Below, one piece after another: positions 17,086 through 27,153 of a DNA stretch of 64,000 nt. This DNA is from Burkholderia ubonensis (lineage in GTDB: Bacteria; Pseudomonadota; Gammaproteobacteria; Burkholderiales; Burkholderiaceae). The notes under the pieces were generated by a model, which saw nothing but the letters and a program-made list of their open reading frames with translations, made no database searches and was not told where the DNA came from. The stretch covers positions 62,001 to 126,000 of the forward strand of contig NZ_CP013420.1 in the NCBI RefSeq assembly GCF_001718695.1, in the 5' to 3' direction. The position numbers were made by a program, and so were the translations under genes. Each line of letters begins with the position of its first letter. Positions within the stretch are counted from its first letter, which is position 1.

Positions 17086-18632
17086 ACCTTGCCGCGACCT
17101 TCGTTTTCGTCCTGCTCTTCATCGGCGTCACGATCATCGGCTTCCTCGCCGCGAACTGGCGGCGCGGCGATCTCGCGCATCTCGACGAGTGGGGCCTCGG
17201 CGGCCGCCGCTTCGGCACGATCGTCACGTGGTTCCTGCTCGGCGGCGACCTCTATACCGCCTACACGTTCGTCGCGGTGCCGGCGCTCGTGTTCGGCGCG
17301 GGCGCGATGGGCTTCTTCGCGCTGCCGTACACGATCGTCATCTATCCGTTCGCGTTCGTCGTGTTCCCGAAGCTGTGGAGCATCGCGAAGCGGTACGGCT
17401 ACGTGACCGCCGCCGACTTCGTCAATGCGCGCTACGGCAGCCGGATGCTCGCGCTCGCGATCGCGGTGACGGGCATCGTCGCGACGATGCCGTACATCGC
17501 GCTGCAGCTGGTCGGCATCGAGGTCGTGATCGGCGCGCTCGGCTTCGACACGACCGGCTTCGTCGGCGACCTGCCGCTCATCATCGCGTTCGCGATCCTC
17601 GCCGCGTACACGTACACCTCGGGCCTGCGCGCACCCGCGATGATCGCGATCGTGAAGGACGTGCTGATCTACATCACGATCGCGGCCGCGGTCATCGTGA
17701 TCCCGGCGAAGCTCGGCGGCTTCGGGCAGATCTTCGGCCACGTGCCGCCCGCGAAGCTGCTGCTGAAGGCGCCGGATGCGACGAGCCTGAACGGCTACAG
17801 CGCGTACGCAACGCTCGCGATCGGCTCGGCGCTCGCGCTGTTCCTGTATCCGCATTCGGTCACGGCGATCCTGTCGTCGTCGTCCGGCAACTCGATCCGC
17901 CGCAACATGGCGATGCTGCCCGCGTACTCGTTCGTGCTCGGCCTGCTTGCGCTGCTCGGCTACATGGCGCTCGCGTCGGGCGTGAAGGACATGCCGCAGT
18001 ATGCGTCGTACTTCAAGGCGTTCGGCCCGAACTTCGCGGTGCCCGCGCTGTTCCTCGAGTATTTCCCGTCGTGGTTCGTCGGCGTCGCGTTCGCGGCGAT
18101 CGGCATCGGCGCGCTGGTGCCGGCGGCGATCATGTCGATCGCGGCCGCGAACCTGTACACGCGCAACATCCACCGCGAGTTCGTCAACCGCAACATGACG
18201 CACGACCAGGAGACCCACGTCGCGAAGCTCGTGTCGCTGATCGTGAAGGTCGGGGCGGTCGCGTTCGTGATCGGCTTGCCGCTGACCTATGCGATCCAGC
18301 TGCAGCTGCTCGGCGGGATCTGGATCATCCAGACGCTGCCCGCGATCGTGCTCGGCCTCTACACGCGCGTGCTCGACTATCGCGGCCTGCTGCTCGGCTG
18401 GGCGGCAGGCATCGTGTGCGGCACGTGGATGGCGATCTCGCTGAAGCTCGCGAGCTCGATCTTCACGATCCACCTGTTCGGCTATGCGATTCCCGGCTAT
18501 GCGGCGGTGTGGTCGCTGGTCGTGAACCTGGTCGTGTCGGTGGTGGTGAGCGTGCTGGTGCGCGCGATGGGCGTCGCGCATGCGGAGGATCGCACGCGGC
18601 CCGAAGACTATCTCGACGTGATCGAGGGCTGA
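17082..18632 (+). CDS. Sodium:solute symporter (MctP-like monocarboxylate permease)
   Basis: At 516 residues with about 13 hydrophobic segments, this fits the SSS family. Recognisable parts are HLDEWGLGGRRFGTIVTWFL, GGDLYTAYTFVAVPALVFGA, VTAADFVNARYGSRMLALAI and AAANLYTRNIHREF. The DUF3311 partner and the WGLGGR opening are features of the MctP subgroup, which takes up lactate, pyruvate and other monocarboxylates; this substrate is an inference from family. Translation is coupled to the upstream gene through the 4-base overlap. A perfect hairpin downstream at 18655-18682 ends the transcript. Confidence 0.88.
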   Translation: MNLAATFVFVLLFIGVTIIGFLAANWRRGDLAHLDEWGLGGRRFGTIVTWFLLGGDLYTAYTFVAVPALVFGAGAMGFFALPYTIVIYPFAFVVFPKLWSIAKRYGYVTAADFVNARYGSRMLALAIAVTGIVATMPYIALQLVGIEVVIGALGFDTTGFVGDLPLIIAFAILAAYTYTSGLRAPAMIAIVKDVLIYITIAAAVIVIPAKLGGFGQIFGHVPPAKLLLKAPDATSLNGYSAYATLAIGSALALFLYPHSVTAILSSSSGNSIRRNMAMLPAYSFVLGLLALLGYMALASGVKDMPQYASYFKAFGPNFAVPALFLEYFPSWFVGVAFAAIGIGALVPAAIMSIAAANLYTRNIHREFVNRNMTHDQETHVAKLVSLIVKVGAVAFVIGLPLTYAIQLQLLGGIWIIQTLPAIVLGLYTRVLDYRGLLLGWAAGIVCGTWMAISLKLASSIFTIHLFGYAIPGYAAVWSLVVNLVVSVVVSVLVRAMGVAHAEDRTRPEDYLDVIEG

Positions 18633-18654
18633 AGCCGGCTGCCCCGCAGGAAGG

Positions 18655-18682
18655 ACGCCCGCCGCTGCGCAGCGGCGGGCGT
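18655..18682. terminator. Bidirectional hairpin terminator between symporter and PhnB-like gene
   Basis: ACGCCCGCCGCTGC and its exact complement form a 14-bp stem with no intervening bases. It sits between two convergent genes. The T-tract is short (ttgtcattt), so it may act with Rho or as a weak intrinsic terminator. Confidence 0.7.
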
Positions 18683-18693
18683 TGTCATTTGCG

Positions 18694-19146
18694 TCAGGCT
18701 TGCGCGTGCTTCGCGAGATCCTCGCGTTGCGACAGATCCTCGACGTTGATCATCCAGTGCACGCCGAAGCGGTCCTTCAGCATCCCGAAGCCGAGCGCCC
18801 AGAAAGTCTTCTGAAAGGGCATCGTCACTTCGCCGCCGTCGGCGAGCGCGTCGAACAGCTTCTTGCCTTCATCGACGCTCGCCGGGTTCAGCGACAGCGA
18901 ATAGCCGCTGTGCGTGCCGCCCGTATTGCGGCAGTCGCCGTCCGAGCACATGAGCATCGAATCGCCGATCGTGAAGCTCGCATGCATGACCTTGTCCGCC
19001 ATCTCGGGCGAGATCGGCTGGTCGGGGTTCGGCGGCGCATCCCTGAAGTGCATCTTGAACATCGTCTTCGCGCCGAGCGCCTTTTCGTAGAACTGAAGGG
19101 CAGCTTCGGCCTGGCCGTAGAACGTCAGGTACGGTTGAACTTGCAT
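18694..19146 (-). CDS. PhnB-like VOC-fold protein
   Basis: The 150-residue protein matches the PhnB/3-demethylubiquinone-9 methyltransferase-like group of the glyoxalase fold. It starts MQVQPYLTFYGQAEAALQFY, has HASFTIGDSMLMCSDGDC in the middle and ends with the family motif WALGFGMLKDRFGVHWMI. Members are metal-dependent or metal-free dimers, mostly of unknown function; phosphonate metabolism is not implied because no phn genes are near. It is monocistronic, ending at the shared terminator on its left and starting 92 bp from the transaldolase terminator. Confidence 0.88.
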   Translation of the reverse strand: MQVQPYLTFYGQAEAALQFYEKALGAKTMFKMHFRDAPPNPDQPISPEMADKVMHASFTIGDSMLMCSDGDCRNTGGTHSGYSLSLNPASVDEGKKLFDALADGGEVTMPFQKTFWALGFGMLKDRFGVHWMINVEDLSQREDLAKHAQA

Positions 19147-19234
19147 CGTTGTCTCCTGTTCCGGGATGAGCGCCCGGGAAGCGGCCGGTGCGCCCGTGAC
19201 GTGGATTGTAGTGCGTGGGTCTGACAGCGGGATG

Positions 19235-19270
19235 AAAAAACGGCCGCGAACGCGGGGTTCGCGGCCGTTT
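19235..19270 (-). terminator. Intrinsic terminator after transaldolase
   Basis: A perfect 14-bp stem (AAACGGCCGCGAAC, 19238-19251, with its complement at 19257-19270) has a 5-base loop. It is followed on the minus strand by a run of T residues (positions 19240-19235 read leftward). It lies 62 bp after the transaldolase stop. Confidence 0.85.
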
Positions 19271-19331
19271 CCGGCAAGACTGCTGACGGCTGTTGCCAGA
19301 CTGGCTGCCGCCTGCTGACGTTCGGCAGGGT

Positions 19332-20285
19332 TCAGCGCAGCGCGTCGATCAGCTTCTCGAGCTTCACCGCGTCGGCGGCGAACGTGCGGATGCCTTCGGC
19401 GAGCTTCTCGGTCGCCATCGCGTCGTCGTTCAGCTGGAAGCGGAACGACGCCTCGTCGATCGCGACCCGTGCGGCGGGCGCATCCGTGAGCGCGTCCGGC
19501 GACAGCTTGCGCGTGACCGTCTCGTTGCTGTCCTGCAGCTTCTGCAGCAAATCGGGACTGATGGTCAGCAGGTCGCAGCCTGCGAGCTCGACGATCTGGC
19601 TCGTCGTGCGGAAGCTCGCGCCCATCACCTCGGTGCGGTAGTCGAAGGTCTTGTAGTACGTGTAGATGCGGCGCACCGACTGCACGCCCGGATCGTTCGC
19701 GCCGCCGTTCTTCGCTTCATCCCATTCGGCGCCGGCCTGCTTCTTGTACCAGTCGTAGATGCGGCCGACGAACGGCGAGATCAGCTGTGCGCCGGCTTCC
19801 GCGCACGCGGCGGCCTGCACCAGCGAGAAAAGCAGGGTCATGTTGCACTTGATCCCTTCCTTTTGCAGCACCTCGGCCGCGCGGACGCCTTCCCAAGTCG
19901 ACGCGAGCTTGATCAGGATGCGCTCGCGGCCGATGCCGGCGGCTTCGTAGAGCTTGATCAGCTCGTGCGCCTTGTCGACGGAGCGCTTCGCGTCGAACGA
20001 CAGGCGCGCGTCGACTTCGGTCGACACGCGGCCCGGAATCAGCTTCAGGATTTCGGTGCCGAATGCGATCAGCAGGCGGTCGATGATGAAATCGGTGCTT
20101 TCGCTGCGGTGATCGCGGACGGTTTTTTCGAGGATCGGCTTGTACGCATCCTTCTGCACCGCCTTCAGGATCAGCGACGGGTTCGTGGTCGCGTCCCGCG
20201 GCTGGTATTGCGCGAGCTGCTGGAAATCGCCCGTGTCGGCGACGACGGTGGTGTACTGCTTCAGCTGGTCGAGTGCGGTAGTCAT
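19332..20285 (-). CDS. tal: Transaldolase
   Basis: This 317-residue protein is the TalB-type transaldolase of the non-oxidative pentose phosphate pathway. It transfers a dihydroxyacetone unit between sedoheptulose 7-phosphate and glyceraldehyde 3-phosphate. Signatures are [10 protein letters not shown] near residue 31, the Schiff-base lysine in [19 protein letters not shown] (about K126), [20 protein letters not shown] and [11 protein letters not shown]. It stands alone, with an intrinsic terminator behind it and a 208-bp gap to benE. Confidence 0.97.
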   Translation of the reverse strand: MTTALDQLKQYTTVVADTGDFQQLAQYQPRDATTNPSLILKAVQKDAYKPILEKTVRDHRSESTDFIIDRLLIAFGTEILKLIPGRVSTEVDARLSFDAKRSVDKAHELIKLYEAAGIGRERILIKLASTWEGVRAAEVLQKEGIKCNMTLLFSLVQAAACAEAGAQLISPFVGRIYDWYKKQAGAEWDEAKNGGANDPGVQSVRRIYTYYKTFDYRTEVMGASFRTTSQIVELAGCDLLTISPDLLQKLQDSNETVTRKLSPDALTDAPAARVAIDEASFRFQLNDDAMATEKLAEGIRTFAADAVKLEKLIDALR

Positions 20286-20493
20286 GGCGATTCGAGAAGA
20301 GGGCGCGATGCGCCGGGGTTCTCACGGGCCGCGCGAACGCGGCGGCGAAGCGAAGCGGCGCGCGCGGGGCGCCGGTTCCGATCCGCTATTCTAGGCCCGA
20401 TTCGCGTCGCGCATCGGATCGCACATCGCGGCGCACATGTTTCGCACGGCAGACGAGCGCCGGGGCCGGCTTCGCCGCCGGCGCGAACGGCCG

Positions 20494-21705
20494 CTACGCG
20501 GGGCGGCGCGCGTTGAGGATCGCCTGCGTGACGACTCCGGCGACGAGCCCCCAGAACGCCGGGCCGATCGACAGCAGCGTGAGGCCCGACGCGGTGACCA
20601 TGAACGTGACGAGCGCCGCTTCTCGCTGCCGCGCGTCCTGCATCGCGTTCGCCATGCCGCTCATGATCGAGCCGAACAGCGCGAGCGCGGCGACCGACAC
20701 GACGAGCGCCTTCGGCAGCGCGGCGAACAGCGCCGCGATCGTCGCGCCGAAGATGCCCGCGATCAGGTAGAAGGTGCCGCACCACACCGCGGCCGTGTAG
20801 CGCTTCGCGCGGTCCTCGTGCGCTTCGGGGCCGGTGCAGATCGCCGCGGTGATCGCGGCGAGGTTCACGCCGTGCGAGCCGAACGGCGCGAGCGCGAGCG
20901 ACGCGAGGCCCGTCGTCGCGATCAGCGGCGACGACGGCGTCGGGTAGCCGTCCGCGCGCAGCACCGCGATGCCCGGCACGTTCTGCGACGCCATCGCGAC
21001 CACGAACAGCGGAATGCCGATGCTGACGATCGACGCGAGCGAGAATGCGGGCATCGTGAACACGGGCTTCGCGAGCGCGATGTGGAACCGGCTGAAGTCG
21101 AGCAGCCCGAGGCCGCCCGCGACCGCCGTGCCGACGATCAGCGTCGTCACGATCGCGTAACGCGGCGCGAGCCGCTTGACGATCAGGTACGTGAAGAACA
21201 TCGCGAGCACCAGCGCGGTCCGGTATTGCGCGGCGCGGAAGATCTCGATGCCGATCTCGAACAGGATGCCCGCGAGCAGCGCGGCGGCGATGCCGGCCGG
21301 GATCTTCTTGCGCATCAGCGTGTCGAACAGGCCGCTCATGCCGACCGCGGTCAGCAGCAGCGCGCAGACGATGAACGCGCCGATCGCCTCCGGGTACGGC
21401 ACGCCGGGCAGCGACGCGACCAGCAGCGCCGCGCCGGGCGTCGACCACGCGACGACGACGGGTGCGCGAAAACGCAGCGACAGGCCGATCGTCGTCAGCG
21501 CCATCCCGATCGACAGCGCCCAGATCCACGACGAGATCTGCGCGTCGCTCAGGTGCGCGGCGCGGCCGGCCTGGAACATCAGCACGAGCGAGCTCGTGTA
21601 GCCGGTCATCATCGCGACGAAGCCGGCGACGAGCGCCGAGACCGAGGTGTCCGAGAAGAAACGACCGCTCGCGCGGCCCGCGCCCGCGGTGGACGACTGA
21701 TTCAT
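20494..21705 (-). CDS. benE: BenE-family benzoate:proton symporter
   Basis: The 403-residue protein has about twelve hydrophobic segments and BenE features such as GFVAMMTGYTSSLVLMFQAG, VVVAWSTPGAALLVASLPGV and LAPFGSHGVNLAAITAAICTG. The family imports benzoate and related aromatic acids across the inner membrane. No ben or cat catabolic genes are visible, so the substrate is uncertain. It begins 38 bp after the VWA gene on the same strand and may be the last gene of the MoxR-VWA-BenE transcript. Confidence 0.9.
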   Translation of the reverse strand: MNQSSTAGAGRASGRFFSDTSVSALVAGFVAMMTGYTSSLVLMFQAGRAAHLSDAQISSWIWALSIGMALTTIGLSLRFRAPVVVAWSTPGAALLVASLPGVPYPEAIGAFIVCALLLTAVGMSGLFDTLMRKKIPAGIAAALLAGILFEIGIEIFRAAQYRTALVLAMFFTYLIVKRLAPRYAIVTTLIVGTAVAGGLGLLDFSRFHIALAKPVFTMPAFSLASIVSIGIPLFVVAMASQNVPGIAVLRADGYPTPSSPLIATTGLASLALAPFGSHGVNLAAITAAICTGPEAHEDRAKRYTAAVWCGTFYLIAGIFGATIAALFAALPKALVVSVAALALFGSIMSGMANAMQDARQREAALVTFMVTASGLTLLSIGPAFWGLVAGVVTQAILNARRPA

Positions 21706-21742
21706 GGTGACTCCGGAGAAGAGGCCGCGCGGGCGGCCGCCG

Positions 21743-22918
21743 TTACTTGCTGAGTGCGCGCATCGCGGTTTCGAGCCCCGCGAGCGTGAGCGGATACATG
21801 CGCTGGCCGAGCAGGTCGCGGATGATCGCGACCGATTGCCGGTATTCCCATAGCCGCTCGGGCTCGGGGTTCAGCCACGCATGATGCGGGAACTGGTCGG
21901 CGAGCCGCCGCAGCCACACCGCGCCGGCCTCGGGGTTGTTGTATTCGACCGAGCCGCCCGGCTGCAGCACTTCGTACGGGCTCATCGTCGCATCGCCGAC
22001 GAAGATCAGCTTGTAGTCGGGCGTGAACTTGTGCAGCACGTCCCACGTCGCGGTGCGTTCCGCGTGGCGGCGCCGGTTGTGCTTCCACAGGTGGTCGTAC
22101 ACGCAGTTGTGGAAGTAGTAGAACTCGAGGTGCTTGAATTCCGCCTTCGCGGCGGAGAACAGCTCTTCGGTGCGCTTGATGTGATCGTCCATCGAGCCGC
22201 CGACGTCGAGCAGCATCAGCACCTTCACGTTGTTGTGGCGCTCGGGCACCATCCGCAGGTCGAGCCAGCCCGCGTTCGCCGCGGTGCTGCGGATCGTGCC
22301 GGGCAGGTCGAGCTCCTCGGCCGCGCCTTCGCGCGCGAAGCGGCGCAGCCGCCGCAGCGCGACCTTGATGTTGCGCGTGCCGATCTCGACCGAGTCGTCG
22401 TAGTCGCGGAACGCGCGCGCCTCCCACACCTTGACCGCGGTGCGGTTGCCGTTCGACGGTCCGCCGATGCGCACGCCTTCCGGGTTGTAGCCGCCGTGGC
22501 CGAACGGCGACGTGCCGCCGGTGCCGATCCACTTGTTGCCGCCTTCGTGCCGCTCCTTCTGCTCGTCGAGCAGCTGCTTCAGGCGCTCCATCAGCTTGTC
22601 GAGCCCGCCCATCGCCTCGATCTGCGCTTTCTCCTCGTCGCACAACTCGCGCTCGAGGCGCTTCTCGAGCCAGTCGAGCGGGATGTCGAACGCGTCGGAC
22701 GGCAGCGCGGACACGCCGTGGAAGTACGCGCCGAACGCCTGGTCGAACTTGTCGAAGTACTGCTCGTCCTTCACGAGCGTCATCCGCGCGAGGTAATAGA
22801 ACGCGTCGAGCGACGGCGCGATGAGTCCGGCTTTCAGCGATTCGAGCAGCGTCAGGTATTCCTTCACCGAGACGGGCAGCTTCGCTGCGCGCAGCGCGTA
22901 GAAGAAATTGAGCAACAT
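21743..22918 (-). CDS. VWA domain protein, CoxE-like
   Basis: At 391 residues it has an N-terminal segment MLLNFFYALRAAKLPVSVKE, a charged central linker, and a C-terminal von Willebrand factor A domain. The MIDAS-type motif is LLDVGGSMDDHI (about residue 205-215) and the later part includes KLIFVGDATMSPYEVL. Such CoxE-like proteins work with a MoxR-type AAA+ ATPase in metal insertion or complex assembly; here the partner is 26 bp upstream. The open frame extends far upstream through the ATPase gene, but the start at 22918 matches the family and the gene pair. Confidence 0.9.
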   Translation of the reverse strand: MLLNFFYALRAAKLPVSVKEYLTLLESLKAGLIAPSLDAFYYLARMTLVKDEQYFDKFDQAFGAYFHGVSALPSDAFDIPLDWLEKRLERELCDEEKAQIEAMGGLDKLMERLKQLLDEQKERHEGGNKWIGTGGTSPFGHGGYNPEGVRIGGPSNGNRTAVKVWEARAFRDYDDSVEIGTRNIKVALRRLRRFAREGAAEELDLPGTIRSTAANAGWLDLRMVPERHNNVKVLMLLDVGGSMDDHIKRTEELFSAAKAEFKHLEFYYFHNCVYDHLWKHNRRRHAERTATWDVLHKFTPDYKLIFVGDATMSPYEVLQPGGSVEYNNPEAGAVWLRRLADQFPHHAWLNPEPERLWEYRQSVAIIRDLLGQRMYPLTLAGLETAMRALSK

Positions 22919-22944
22919 GGCCGGGCCTTCGCGGATTTGGGAGC

Positions 22945-23787
<843 letters not shown>

Positions 23788-23901
23788 GGCGGCGCTCTTC
23801 TCTATCGCGAAAAAAACCCAGTATAAGTCAGAAGGGCTGTCGGGTTCGGGCGTGGCCGCGTATCGTTGCGGGACCGCGGCGGGACGGGCCGGGAAGCCGT
23901 A

Positions 23902-23931
23902 TGGACGCGTTCCCTACCGACGCGGTACAAT
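23902..23931 (+). promoter_or_regulatory. Candidate promoter for the cytochrome c pair
   Basis: TGGACG (23902-23907) and TACAAT (23926-23931) with an 18-base spacer fit a sigma-70 promoter. A T-tract follows. Transcription would start near 23938, about 95 bases before the first cytochrome gene. Confidence 0.5.
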
Positions 23932-24032
23932 CTGGCCGTTTTTTTGGCCTGCGTGGCGACCCCGATAAGCAAAACGGCGCGGGCCGTTGCCGCTTTGGCG
24001 CCAGTTTCCCCTCAAGCTAGGTTACAAGAGCT

Positions 24033-24392
24033 ATGAACAAATTCGTCGGCAAACACGTTGTTGTCGCAGCGCTCGTGGCGCTCGCGGGCAGCGCGCAGGC
24101 GGCCGGTGTGGTCGGCAACCCGAAGGACGGGGCGAGCAAGGCCGCCATGTGCATCGGCTGTCACGGCATCCAGGATTACCGTACCGCCTACCCGGAGGTC
24201 TACCGGGTACCGGTTCTCGGCGGCCAGAACGAGCAATACCTCGCGAACGCGCTGCAGGCCTACCGCAAGAAGGATCGCCGTTTCCCGTCGATGAACGCGA
24301 TCGCCGGTTCGCTGACGGATCAGGACATCGCCGATCTGGCGGCCTACTATGCCGCGCAGAAACCCGACTCGAAGGACAATCCCTACAAGTAA
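24033..24392 (+). CDS. Secreted class I cytochrome c
   Basis: The 119-residue precursor has a Sec signal peptide (MNKFVGKHVVVAALVALAGS, cleavage near AQA-A at 21-24) and one haem site C40-I-G-C43-H44. A methionine in RRFPSMNAIAGSLTD is the likely distal ligand. The sequence resembles one half of a cytochrome c4 or a small c-type electron carrier. It lies 40 bp upstream of a second similar cytochrome; together they probably carry electrons in the periplasm toward a terminal oxidase. Confidence 0.92.
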   Translation: MNKFVGKHVVVAALVALAGSAQAAGVVGNPKDGASKAAMCIGCHGIQDYRTAYPEVYRVPVLGGQNEQYLANALQAYRKKDRRFPSMNAIAGSLTDQDIADLAAYYAAQKPDSKDNPYK

Positions 24393-24432
24393 GCGCGCGC
24401 TCGCTGACCTCATACGCGGGATAGGAGCATTC

Positions 24433-24795
24433 ATGAACAACGCATTCAAGACGGCGGCGGCGATCGCGTTCGCGGCCGGCCTCGCGATCGGCAGCGCGCA
24501 CGCGGCCGACCTGTCGAAGGGCAAGGACCTGGTCGAATCGCACAACTGCGCAGCCTGCCACGGCGCGAAGATGAACCAGCCGATCAACGCGGAGTATCCG
24601 CGCCTCGCCGGTCAGCACGCCGACTACCTCGTCTGGGCGATGCGCCAGTACCAGATGGGCGTCACGAACCCGCTGCTCGGCCGCAACAACGCGATCATGC
24701 AGGCACAGGTGCAGAACCTGTCGGTCAGCGACATGAAGGACATCGCGGCCTACATCGAGTCGCTGAAAGAAACCGATCTCGTCTTCAAGAAGTAA
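24433..24795 (+). CDS. Secreted class I cytochrome c, second of a pair
   Basis: The 120-residue precursor has a signal peptide (MNNAFKTAAAIAFAAGLAIG, cleavage after AHA) and a haem-binding C39-A-A-C42-H43. Candidate distal methionines are in NNAIMQAQVQ. A good GGAG site (24424-24427) precedes the ATG at 24433; the frame is open further upstream but that part is not cytochrome-like. With its neighbour it forms the two-domain equivalent of a c4-type dihaem protein encoded as two genes. An intrinsic terminator follows at 24825. Confidence 0.92.
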   Translation: MNNAFKTAAAIAFAAGLAIGSAHAADLSKGKDLVESHNCAACHGAKMNQPINAEYPRLAGQHADYLVWAMRQYQMGVTNPLLGRNNAIMQAQVQNLSVSDMKDIAAYIESLKETDLVFKK

Positions 24796-24824
24796 GTGTG
24801 CCGGGCCGAGCGGCCCGTGCAGCG

Positions 24825-24854
24825 AAATACCCCGCCGCGGCGGGGTATTTTTTT
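24825..24854 (+). terminator. Strong intrinsic terminator after the cytochrome pair
   Basis: The perfect 26-bp palindrome (arm AAATACCCCGCCG, 24825-24850) is followed directly by a T-run through 24854. It also separates the cytochromes from the convergent DUF1841 gene. Confidence 0.9.
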
Positions 24855-24902
24855 GTCCGCGCGGCGGCGGCCGGCGGCCGGCGATCGCGCTGCGGCCCGC
24901 GG

Positions 24903-25337
24903 TCAGTCGCGCGACGCGCGGCGCAGGATGCGCTGCAGGTACGCGTCGGAATCGGGCGGCGTGCCCGTGCGCTGCGCTTCCCAGATCGTCTCGCCGAGGC
25001 ATTCCATGATCGCGTGCTGCGCTTCGTGCGTCGAGTCGAGCTTCGCCGCGAGCTTGTCGTGCGCGGCGCGGATTCCGGGCGGCTGGTCGATCGACAACTG
25101 CTCGCTGATCGCGAGGTGCATCGACAAGTGCAGGAACGGATTCGTGCGGCCTTCCTCGGGCGTGTAGTTGCGCTCGGCGGCGCCGTCGGCGTCCGCGAGG
25201 TCGTCGTGGTATTCGGGGTGTTCGACGATCCAGTCGGCCGCGATCGCTTCGAGCGGCGTGAGGATTTCGCCGGCGCGCTGCTTGCGCCAGGTGTCGATGA
25301 AAAAGCGACGCACTTCGTCGCGGCTCGGATTGAACAT
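24903..25337 (-). CDS. DUF1841 family protein
   Basis: The 144-residue product beginning MFNPSRDEVRRFFIDTWRK is a typical DUF1841 protein of beta- and gamma-proteobacteria. Conserved-looking parts are LTPLEAIAADWIVEHPEYHDDL, TNPFLHLSMHLAISEQLSID and HAIMECLGETIWEAQR; the two histidine-rich helices could bind a metal, but the function is unknown. An ATG 8 codons upstream (25361) is possible, but the family N-terminus favours 25337. It is transcribed alone and faces the cytochrome terminator. Confidence 0.88.
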   Translation of the reverse strand: MFNPSRDEVRRFFIDTWRKQRAGEILTPLEAIAADWIVEHPEYHDDLADADGAAERNYTPEEGRTNPFLHLSMHLAISEQLSIDQPPGIRAAHDKLAAKLDSTHEAQHAIMECLGETIWEAQRTGTPPDSDAYLQRILRRASRD

Positions 25338-25535
25338 GGTGGGGAACGTCGTGATTCGCATCGGCGTGATGCCGCGTCGCGCATTGTACGCCGGGTCGGC
25401 GAGCGGTGCTGGCGGCGCGTGCGGGCGCGACGGGAAGCGGGGCGGCCGGGCGCGCGGGTAAGCGCGGGCTGGGCGGCGCGCCGAGCCGCCGATACACTCC
25501 TACGATTTCGGTATTTCGTCCGCATTCGCTCCGTC

Positions 25536-26462
25536 ATGTCCTCCGCCCATTCACCATCCGCCGCCCTTCAGGGCGCGCTCTATGTCGCGTTGTCCGCCGC
25601 CGCGTTCGGCGCGATGGCGATCTTCGGCCGCTATGCGTATGCAGGCGGCGTCGACGTGCTCGGGCTCCTGATCGTGCGCTTCGCGATCGGCGGCGCGGTG
25701 CTCGCCGCGATCGCAAGGCGCCGCGGCGTCGTGTGGCCGCGCGGCCGCGCGCTTGGCTCCCTCGTCGCAATGGGCGCGTTGGGCTATGTCGGCCAGTCGT
25801 TCTGCTATTTCAGCGCGTTGCAGCACGCGCAGGCGAGCCTCGTTGCACTGCTGCTGTACCTGTATCCGGCGTTCGTCACGCTGCTCGCCGCATGGTGGCT
25901 CGGCGAGCGGCTTACGCGCGCCAAGGTCGTCGCGCTCGTGCTGTGCGTCGCGGGCTCGGCGCTGATGGTCGGCGGCGGTCACGGCGAGCCGCTCGGCATC
26001 GCGCTGGCGCTCGCCGCCGCGGTGATCTATTCGCTGTACATCGTTGCCGGCACCAGGGCGACGCGCGGCATCGATCCGCTCGCGACGACCGCCGTCATCT
26101 GCGCGTCGGCCACCGCGACGCTCGTGCTGATCGCCGTCGTGCGCGGCGCGGCGCTCGGCACGCCGCCGCACTGGCCCGCGACGGCGGGCGGCTGGGCGGC
26201 GATGCTGGCGATCGCGCTCGTGTCGACGGTCGCCGCGATGATCGCGTTCTTCGCGGGGCTCGAGCGGCTCGGCGCGGCGCGCACGTCGATGCTGTCGACG
26301 CTGGAGCCGGTCGTGACCGTCGCGCTCGCGGCGCTGCTGTTCGGCGAGGCGCTGTCGCCGATGCAGTGGGCGGGCGGCGTCGCGATTCTCGCGGCGGTGC
26401 TGGCGCTCGTGCGTGCGGGCGGCGCCGCCGCGGACGATGCGACGGCGACCTCCAACGCTTGA
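25536..26462 (+). CDS. EamA/DMT-superfamily membrane transporter
   Basis: The 308-residue protein has ten hydrophobic helices in two EamA repeats. The first repeat starts with ALYVALSAAAFGAMAIFGRY, and the second ends with LEPVVTVALAALLFGEALSP, the characteristic motif near the end of DMT exporters. The substrate is unknown. It is not closely similar to the other EamA protein in the window (8536-9444). A short signal-less N-terminus and the ATG at 25536 are supported by the hydrophobic profile; the frame is open upstream without coding character. Confidence 0.85.
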   Translation: MSSAHSPSAALQGALYVALSAAAFGAMAIFGRYAYAGGVDVLGLLIVRFAIGGAVLAAIARRRGVVWPRGRALGSLVAMGALGYVGQSFCYFSALQHAQASLVALLLYLYPAFVTLLAAWWLGERLTRAKVVALVLCVAGSALMVGGGHGEPLGIALALAAAVIYSLYIVAGTRATRGIDPLATTAVICASATATLVLIAVVRGAALGTPPHWPATAGGWAAMLAIALVSTVAAMIAFFAGLERLGAARTSMLSTLEPVVTVALAALLFGEALSPMQWAGGVAILAAVLALVRAGGAAADDATATSNA

Positions 26463-26508
26463 TCGGGGCGGGTCGCGTGGACCCGGGGCCGCGGCTGCGC
26501 GCGACGGG

Positions 26509-27153
26509 TCATTCAGTGGGCGGCGGGGTCTTCGGCCGGTACTCGCACAGCGGCTCGATCGCGCAGTGCCAGCATTCGGGCTTGCGCGCCTTGCACACGT
26601 AGCGGCCGTGCAGGATCAGCCAGTGATGCGCATCCTGCAGGAATTCCTTCGGCGTGACCTTCTCGAGCGCGGCCTCGACGGCCCGCACGTCCTTGCCGGG
26701 CGCGAGGCCGGTGCGGTTCGCGACGCGGAAGATGTGCGTGTCGACCGCGATCGTCGGATGGCCGAACGCGGTGTTGAGCACGACGTTGGCGGTCTTGCGG
26801 CCGACGCCCGGCAGGCTCTCGAGCGCCTCGCGATCGGCCGGCACTTCGCCGCCGTACTGCTCGAGCAGGATCCGGCACGCGGCGACCACGTTCTTCGCCT
26901 TGGTCCGGTACAGGCCGATCGTCTTGATGTACTCGGTGACGCCTTCCTCGCCGAGCGCGACAATTTGTCGCGGCGTGTTCGCGACCGGGAACATCTTGCG
27001 CATCGCCTTGTTGACCGACACGTCGGTCGCCTGCGCGGACAGCATCACGGCGATCAGCAGTTCGAACGGCGTCGAGTATTCGAGCTCGGTGGTCGGATTC
27101 GGATTGAGGCTCTGCAGCGTTTCGAAGATCGCGCGTCGTTTGCTGGCGTTCAT
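26509..27153 (-). CDS. nth: Endonuclease III (DNA glycosylase/AP lyase)
   Basis: The 214-residue enzyme would remove oxidised pyrimidines and nick the resulting abasic site. The helix-hairpin-helix [13 protein letters not shown] contains the catalytic lysine K120, and D138 lies in AVDTHIFRV, at the same numbers as in the E. coli enzyme. Four cysteines C187, C194, C197 and C203 in a C-X6-C-X2-C-X5-C pattern hold the 4Fe-4S cluster. Its ATG overlaps the stop of rsxB by 4 bases (27150-27153), so the two are translationally coupled, as is common for Rnf/Rsx-linked nth genes. Confidence 0.96.
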   Translation of the reverse strand: MNASKRRAIFETLQSLNPNPTTELEYSTPFELLIAVMLSAQATDVSVNKAMRKMFPVANTPRQIVALGEEGVTEYIKTIGLYRTKAKNVVAACRILLEQYGGEVPADREALESLPGVGRKTANVVLNTAFGHPTIAVDTHIFRVANRTGLAPGKDVRAVEAALEKVTPKEFLQDAHHWLILHGRYVCKARKPECWHCAIEPLCEYRPKTPPPTE